64,000 bases of DNA. Origin: Algoriphagus sp. CAU 1675. GTDB lineage: Bacteria > Bacteroidota > Bacteroidia > Cytophagales > Cyclobacteriaceae. Position numbers and translations under genes: made by a program. How positions within the stretch are numbered: the first letter of the stretch is position 1; every line of letters begins with the position of its first letter. The notes beneath the pieces were generated by a model. It ran no database searches. It was not told the DNA's origin and worked only from the letters and a program-made list of their open reading frames with translations. Shown here piece after piece: positions 59,854 to 64,000 of this stretch. The stretch is taken from contig NZ_JARHUI010000001.1 in NCBI RefSeq assembly GCF_029222925.1, forward strand, positions 806,986 to 870,985, given 5' to 3'.

Positions 59854-61812
59854 ATGAGAAGGATAATTTTAACAGGCTTGCTTTTATCCGGCTTTTTAAT
59901 TTCTGGAGTAGAAAGTAGTCATGCCCAGCAGGGTTTAGACAACAATCAAAAGGATTTCGGGGAGTTTATGGATAGAAAGGGTACTTTTACCCGAACTGCC
60001 TCAGGTAAACCCAGTGAAAATTACTGGCAGAATTCCGCGGACTACCAGATTGAAGCTACTTTGGATGATGAAAAGCATACGCTGACCGGGAAAGTGGTGA
60101 TCACATATACCAACAACAGTCCCGAACAGTTGGATTTTGTTTGGCTTCAATTGGAGCAAAATCGATTCACTCCAGATTCCCGTGGTACTTTGACCACACC
60201 CGTACAAGGAAACAGATACAATGGGGATACAGATGGAGGCTATGAGCTTTCCTCCCTTCAGGCGAAAGTTGGACCAAAGGGAAGCGTTTCTTCCAAACAT
60301 TTGATAACGGACACCCGAATGCAGGTTTGGTTCTCGGAACCACTTCCGGCTAAAGGAGGAAAGGCAACCATTTCAATGGGCTTTTCTTTTAATATCCCAG
60401 TAAAAGGAATGGATAGGATGGGAAGATTGGAAGTGGAAGACGGTTGGATTTATGCTTTGGCACAATGGTACCCAAAAATGGCTGTTTTCGATGATATCGA
60501 AGGCTGGAATGTAGAACCTTACCTGGGCGCAGGGGAGTTTTATCTAGAATATGGAAATTTTGATTACAAAATCACTGCTCCATACGATCATATTGTGGTA
60601 GGTTCCGGAAAATTGATGAATCCTAAGGAAGTATTGAGCAAAGAGCTTCAGGCTCGCTATGCTAAAGCCATGGAAAGTGATGAAACGGTATATTTGGTTT
60701 CTCCTGAGGAAATCAAAAATACTGAGTTGACCCGACCCAAGCAGGATGGTTTTATCACCTGGCATTTTCAAATCCAAAATTCAAGGGATGTGGCCTTTGC
60801 TTCTTCCAATACATTCATTTGGGACGCAGCAAAGATCGATCTCCCAAGCGGCAAAAAGAGTCTGGCTCAGTCGGTTTATCCAAAAGAGTCCGATGGGCAG
60901 GCCGCCTGGAGTCGCTCTACAGAATATAGCAAAGCATCCATTGAGCATTATTCCCAAATGTGGTATGAATTTCCTTATGAAACGGCTACCAACGTGGCAG
61001 CTGACATTGGAGGAATGGAATATCCCGGTTTGAATTTTTGTAGCTATAAATCCACAGGGGCGGGTCTTTGGGGTGTGACAGACCATGAATTTGGACACAA
61101 CTGGTTCCCTATGATTGTTGGTAATAATGAGCGCAGATATGCTTGGATGGATGAAGGCTTCAATACCTTCATCAACCATTACAGCTCGCTTGCTTTTAAT
61201 AATGGAGAGTATGGCTCCACCTTGAACCAAACTAGGAGATTCAACAATTACTTTCTCAATGAAAACCGGGAAGGAATAGATAATTACCCGGATGTGACCA
61301 ATTTGTCCAATTTGGGAATGGTAGCATATATGAAGCCCGGAATTGGGTTGATTATGCTTCGGGAATATATTTTAGGACCGGAGCGGTTTGATAATGCTTT
61401 CAAATCCTATATCAAAACCTGGGCTTACAAACATCCTCAGCCTTCTGACTTTTTCAATCATATGGAAAATGTCTCTGGGGAAAACTTGTCTTGGTTCTGG
61501 AAAGGTTGGTTTTACGGGAATGGTAATATTGACCTTGCTGTCAACGCTGTTGTTCCTTATGGTGGAAATTACCTCGTCATTTTGAGTAATAAAGGCGATA
61601 TCCCTATGCCGGTTTTGTTGGAAATTGAGTATGAAGACGGCTCGAAAGAACGTCAGATGCTGCCTGTAGAAATATGGCAAAGAGGTGATAATTGGAATCA
61701 TCTAATCAGAACCAACAAAAAAGTGAAGGCGGTGGTCATTGACCCAGATAAGATTCTTCCGGATATCAATCTAGGAAACGATAATTGGCCTCAGCCAATT
61801 TATGACAATTGA
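59854..61812 (+). CDS. M1 family metallopeptidase (gluzincin aminopeptidase-like)
   Basis: A 652-residue exported protein with a signal peptide (MRRIILTGLLLSGFLISGVESSHA). Zinc site HEFGH at 411-415 with the third ligand E434 in WMDEGF, the canonical 18-residue spacing. The substrate loop GGMEYPG stands where M1 aminopeptidases have GAMEN, about 30 residues upstream. An N-terminal beta domain precedes it and a C-terminal beta domain follows. It probably cleaves N-terminal residues from peptides in the periplasm. Confidence 0.92.
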   Translation: MRRIILTGLLLSGFLISGVESSHAQQGLDNNQKDFGEFMDRKGTFTRTASGKPSENYWQNSADYQIEATLDDEKHTLTGKVVITYTNNSPEQLDFVWLQLEQNRFTPDSRGTLTTPVQGNRYNGDTDGGYELSSLQAKVGPKGSVSSKHLITDTRMQVWFSEPLPAKGGKATISMGFSFNIPVKGMDRMGRLEVEDGWIYALAQWYPKMAVFDDIEGWNVEPYLGAGEFYLEYGNFDYKITAPYDHIVVGSGKLMNPKEVLSKELQARYAKAMESDETVYLVSPEEIKNTELTRPKQDGFITWHFQIQNSRDVAFASSNTFIWDAAKIDLPSGKKSLAQSVYPKESDGQAAWSRSTEYSKASIEHYSQMWYEFPYETATNVAADIGGMEYPGLNFCSYKSTGAGLWGVTDHEFGHNWFPMIVGNNERRYAWMDEGFNTFINHYSSLAFNNGEYGSTLNQTRRFNNYFLNENREGIDNYPDVTNLSNLGMVAYMKPGIGLIMLREYILGPERFDNAFKSYIKTWAYKHPQPSDFFNHMENVSGENLSWFWKGWFYGNGNIDLAVNAVVPYGGNYLVILSNKGDIPMPVLLEIEYEDGSKERQMLPVEIWQRGDNWNHLIRTNKKVKAVVIDPDKILPDINLGNDNWPQPIYDN

Positions 61813-61825
61813 TTTATCTATGAAG

Positions 61826-61853
61826 CCCGGGTTTTTTAATCCGGGTTTTTTTT
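61826..61853. terminator. Terminator between the M1 peptidase and VOC genes
   Basis: CCCGG / CCGGG with a T-rich loop and a run of eight T on the plus strand; it serves mainly the M1 gene. Confidence 0.75.
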
Positions 61854-62241
61854 AGAAATCGTCATTGGCTTCTAACCAATACCCATCTGGATCTTGAAAG
61901 AAAATTTGGCGGATTCCGTCACTTCGAAAGTTGATTTTTCCCAATTCACCTTCCCAATTTCCATAGAGGTGGTTGATTTTGCGGAGCTTTTGGATGAAAG
62001 CATCCAGATCTTTCAGGCTAAAGCAGAGGTGATTAGTCTTGGATTTGTCAGCAGGAACTTTAAGCTCCAATTCTTCAATAAGATGCAAAGAGATGCCATC
62101 CCCGATTTCATACCAGGTATGCAATCCATCGTGAAAAGGTTCTTCGATTTCCTGTAGGCCTAGGACTCCTCCATAAAAGTCCATGCTTCGGTTTAGGTCG
62201 GAAACATGGATGGCAAGGTGATTGATTTTGATGGTTTTCAT
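61852..62241 (-). CDS. VOC (glyoxalase/bleomycin-resistance fold) family protein
   Basis: A 129-residue single-module VOC protein. The first half has INHLAIHVSDLNRSMDFYGG and the second half KTNHLCFSLKDLDAFIQKL, ending IFFQDPDGYWLEAND. Metal ligands are likely H in NHLAIHV, the Glu/His in SLHLIEEL and H in TNHLCF, with E in YWLEAN. The usual roles are methylglyoxal detoxification or related isomerase/dioxygenase chemistry; the substrate is not determinable. Confidence 0.87.
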   Translation of the reverse strand: MKTIKINHLAIHVSDLNRSMDFYGGVLGLQEIEEPFHDGLHTWYEIGDGISLHLIEELELKVPADKSKTNHLCFSLKDLDAFIQKLRKINHLYGNWEGELGKINFRSDGIRQIFFQDPDGYWLEANDDF

Positions 62242-62305
62242 CAGTTTTTGGACTTGATTTTATCTCCCTAGCTTTTGACTTTAATTGGGTAGGATTGCAC
62301 AAAAT

Positions 62306-62338
62306 AAAAAGGGTAACCTTGATCAGGTTACCCTTTTT
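62306..62338 (-). terminator. Terminator of the S41 protease gene
   Basis: AAAAAGGGTAACCT / AGGTTACCCTTTTT with loop TGATC, 24 bases past the stop of the minus-strand protease gene. Confidence 0.92.
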
Positions 62339-62361
62339 ATCTAAGGTATGCTTTTTAATTT

Positions 62362-64000
62362 TTATTCGGTTCCATGTAGGTCCGTAGCCATGGCAATGCG
62401 ATCTGCTTCATCAAATAATTTGAGGGCTTGCAAATACACTTCGTTGATGTCGTTGATGACCATGTAAAATGCATCGTCATCATAGAGTTGCCTTCCCAAG
62501 TGAGCTTTTACCAGTTTTTTGAGATAGGATTTCGACTTTTTGAAATCGGTGTCATCATAAGCTACTTTATTTTTCTCACCGATTTTGATCAGCTCTTGAA
62601 GCATTTCGTCAGAAACTTCAAAATTCTTGTAATAATCCTCCAAGCTGATACCTGTGAATTTATCCTTGTTCTTATTTGAATAATCAAGGATGAATTCTCT
62701 GGATGAATCTGAGTTGAACAGACGATTGACATAGGCGGAACTAAAGGTAGTATCCAATGGAACGAAGTAGTCTGGCATGATTCCTCCGCCACCGTATACG
62801 ACCCTTCCTTTTTTAGTTTCGTATTTCAAACTGTCATTAAACTTGATGCTGTCTGCGGAGAAGAACTCTCCGTGCTCGTATCGTTCCATCCAGTCTCTTT
62901 CATAGGCTTCGAAGTTGGAGTCATAGGGCTTTTGAATGGATCTCCCGGAAGGGGTGTAATAGCGGGCAATCGTAAGTCGGAGTTCTGCTCCATCAGAAAG
63001 GTCGATAGGCATCTGAACCAGTCCCTTTCCAAAGGATCTTCTTCCTACGATCAGTCCCCGGTCATTGTCCTGGATAGCTCCCGCCAAAATTTCAGAGGCG
63101 GACGCCGAGCCTTCATTGACCAGCACGATCACAGACCCTTCTTCAAACATGCCAGGTCTAAAGGCAAATGCCTTTTGACTATACTGTTCTACCTTTCCTT
63201 CTTGTGAGACAATTAAGGAGCGGTCACCAAGGATTTCGTCCGCAATATTAATGGCAGCTCCCATATAGCCTCCCGGGTTACCCTGAAGGTCAATGATCAG
63301 CTTCGTCATGCCTTGCGATTTCAGGTCCATGACAGCCTCCTTAAATTCCTCATATGTAGTAGCCGCAAACCGGGTGATTTTCACATAGCCGATTTCATTG
63401 TTGACCATGTAAGAGGCATTGATGCTGTATTGAGGGATTTTGTCCCGGATGATTTCATAATTGATCAATTCGCTTTGGTTTTTTCTCTTGATGTCAACCA
63501 AAACTTTGGATCCTTTTGGACCTCGTAAAAGTTCAAATACATCCCTATTGGTAATTCCAGTGCCGGCAACTGTTTTCCCGTCTACTTTGATGATCTGATC
63601 GCCGGATTGGATACCCAAAGCCTCAGATGGACCTCCTGTCAGGGGAGCTACTACGTAAATGGTGTCCCTGATGATCCCAAATTCCACTCCGATCCCGTCA
63701 AATTCTCCGTCCAGCTGGGACTGAACAAGGGAAGCATCCCTTGCAGGAATATAGGAAGAGTGAGGGTCCAGATTTTCCAGCATTTTGGTAATGCCAAACT
63801 CAACCAGTTCATTGGTGTCCACACTGTCTACATAATCCCGGTTGATGTAAGTCATGATCTCCTGGATCTTGTATAGAGCAGCTCTAAGATCATTTTGATT
63901 GCTTTTGGGCTCGGCAAAGGTGGCGCCTATCCAAATTCCAGCTGAAATGGCTAGGGCAAGTATGATTGGGAGCCGGATTTGGGCTTTCGTGTTTTTAGTC
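62362..64000 (-). CDS. S41 family C-terminal processing peptidase, 5' end cut by the window
   Basis: About 545 residues are visible; the frame is open to the window end, and an ATG at 63855 is internal. A membrane anchor or signal segment (LPIILALAISAGIWIG) precedes the N-terminal helical region (ENLDPHSSYIPA). The PDZ domain follows (GVEFGIIRDTIYVVAPLTGG, GDQIIKVDGKTVAG), then the peptidase core with the catalytic serine in NEGSASASEILAGA and lysine in RRSFGKGLVQ. It probably degrades or processes periplasmic proteins from their C-termini. Confidence 0.94.
   Translation of the reverse strand, partial: TKNTKAQIRLPIILALAISAGIWIGATFAEPKSNQNDLRAALYKIQEIMTYINRDYVDSVDTNELVEFGITKMLENLDPHSSYIPARDASLVQSQLDGEFDGIGVEFGIIRDTIYVVAPLTGGPSEALGIQSGDQIIKVDGKTVAGTGITNRDVFELLRGPKGSKVLVDIKRKNQSELINYEIIRDKIPQYSINASYMVNNEIGYVKITRFAATTYEEFKEAVMDLKSQGMTKLIIDLQGNPGGYMGAAINIADEILGDRSLIVSQEGKVEQYSQKAFAFRPGMFEEGSVIVLVNEGSASASEILAGAIQDNDRGLIVGRRSFGKGLVQMPIDLSDGAELRLTIARYYTPSGRSIQKPYDSNFEAYERDWMERYEHGEFFSADSIKFNDSLKYETKKGRVVYGGGGIMPDYFVPLDTTFSSAYVNRLFNSDSSREFILDYSNKNKDKFTGISLEDYYKNFEVSDEMLQELIKIGEKNKVAYDDTDFKKSKSYLKKLVKAHLGRQLYDDDAFYMVINDINEVYLQALKLFDEADRIAMATDLHGTE

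Overview
The window looks like a chromosomal segment of a Bacteroidota bacterium, most likely order Cytophagales, family Cyclobacteriaceae (Algoriphagus-like). This is inferred from gene content: DUF4199, DUF4221 and DUF4421 proteins, a SYLF protein, a BNR/VPS10-type secreted propeller and a eukaryote-like class Ia ribonucleotide reductase. The promoters also fit, with the TTG / TAnnTTTG form of this phylum. No phage, transposase, integrase, plasmid or CRISPR locus is visible. Most of the window is ordinary housekeeping DNA with strong intrinsic terminators between convergent genes.

Layout. 1-3.7 kb: threonine operon thrA (5' end outside the window)-thrB-thrC. 3.7-8.5 kb: HopJ-family protein, long-chain polyprenyl synthase, DUF4199 membrane protein, and a phospholipid pair (GPAT-like acyltransferase overlapping gpsA). 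8.6-15.3 kb: lipoprotein sugar dehydrogenase, fbp, a second aspartokinase (lysC), Tat-exported Gfo/Idh/MocA oxidoreductase, then GNAT, fructosamine kinase and low-molecular-weight phosphatase. 15.5-19 kb: waaA-rsgA-PyrR-like-panB. 19-23.5 kb: alpha-glucan operon (GH133 debranching enzyme, GT4 glycogen-synthase-like enzyme, GH57 enzyme). 23.5-26.7 kb: a possible 46-residue ORF, tRNA-His, pyrC and a DEAD-box helicase.

26.7-29.5 kb is an AT-rich islet unlike its surroundings. It encodes a small secreted Cys/Met-rich peptide, a DUF4221 lipoprotein, and an S33-like alpha/beta-hydrolase in which all three catalytic-triad positions appear to be replaced. This is the best candidate for an undescribed system.

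29.5-42.5 kb: M28 peptidase, gcvP, DinB-like protein, nrdB-nrdA, rplU-rpmA and a large BNR-repeat secreted protein. 42.5-50.1 kb: rhomboid protease, short-chain prenyl synthase, rnr, a 3'-5' exonuclease, a small unknown protein, lipB, YraN, SYLF and a MORN-like secreted protein. 50.2-55.9 kb: aminotransferase, two convergent GT2 glycosyltransferases, a DUF4421 protein and an ALDH7-like dehydrogenase.

56.0-56.9 kb holds two identical tRNA-Val(UAC) genes behind a textbook promoter. They are followed by four tandem ~150-bp units, each made of an intrinsic terminator and a degenerate tRNA-Val-like sequence. 57-64 kb: an outer-membrane barrel protein, a TonB-dependent receptor, an M1 metallopeptidase, a VOC protein and an S41 processing protease cut by the window end.

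All calls come from reading translations and sequence motifs by eye; no database search was run.
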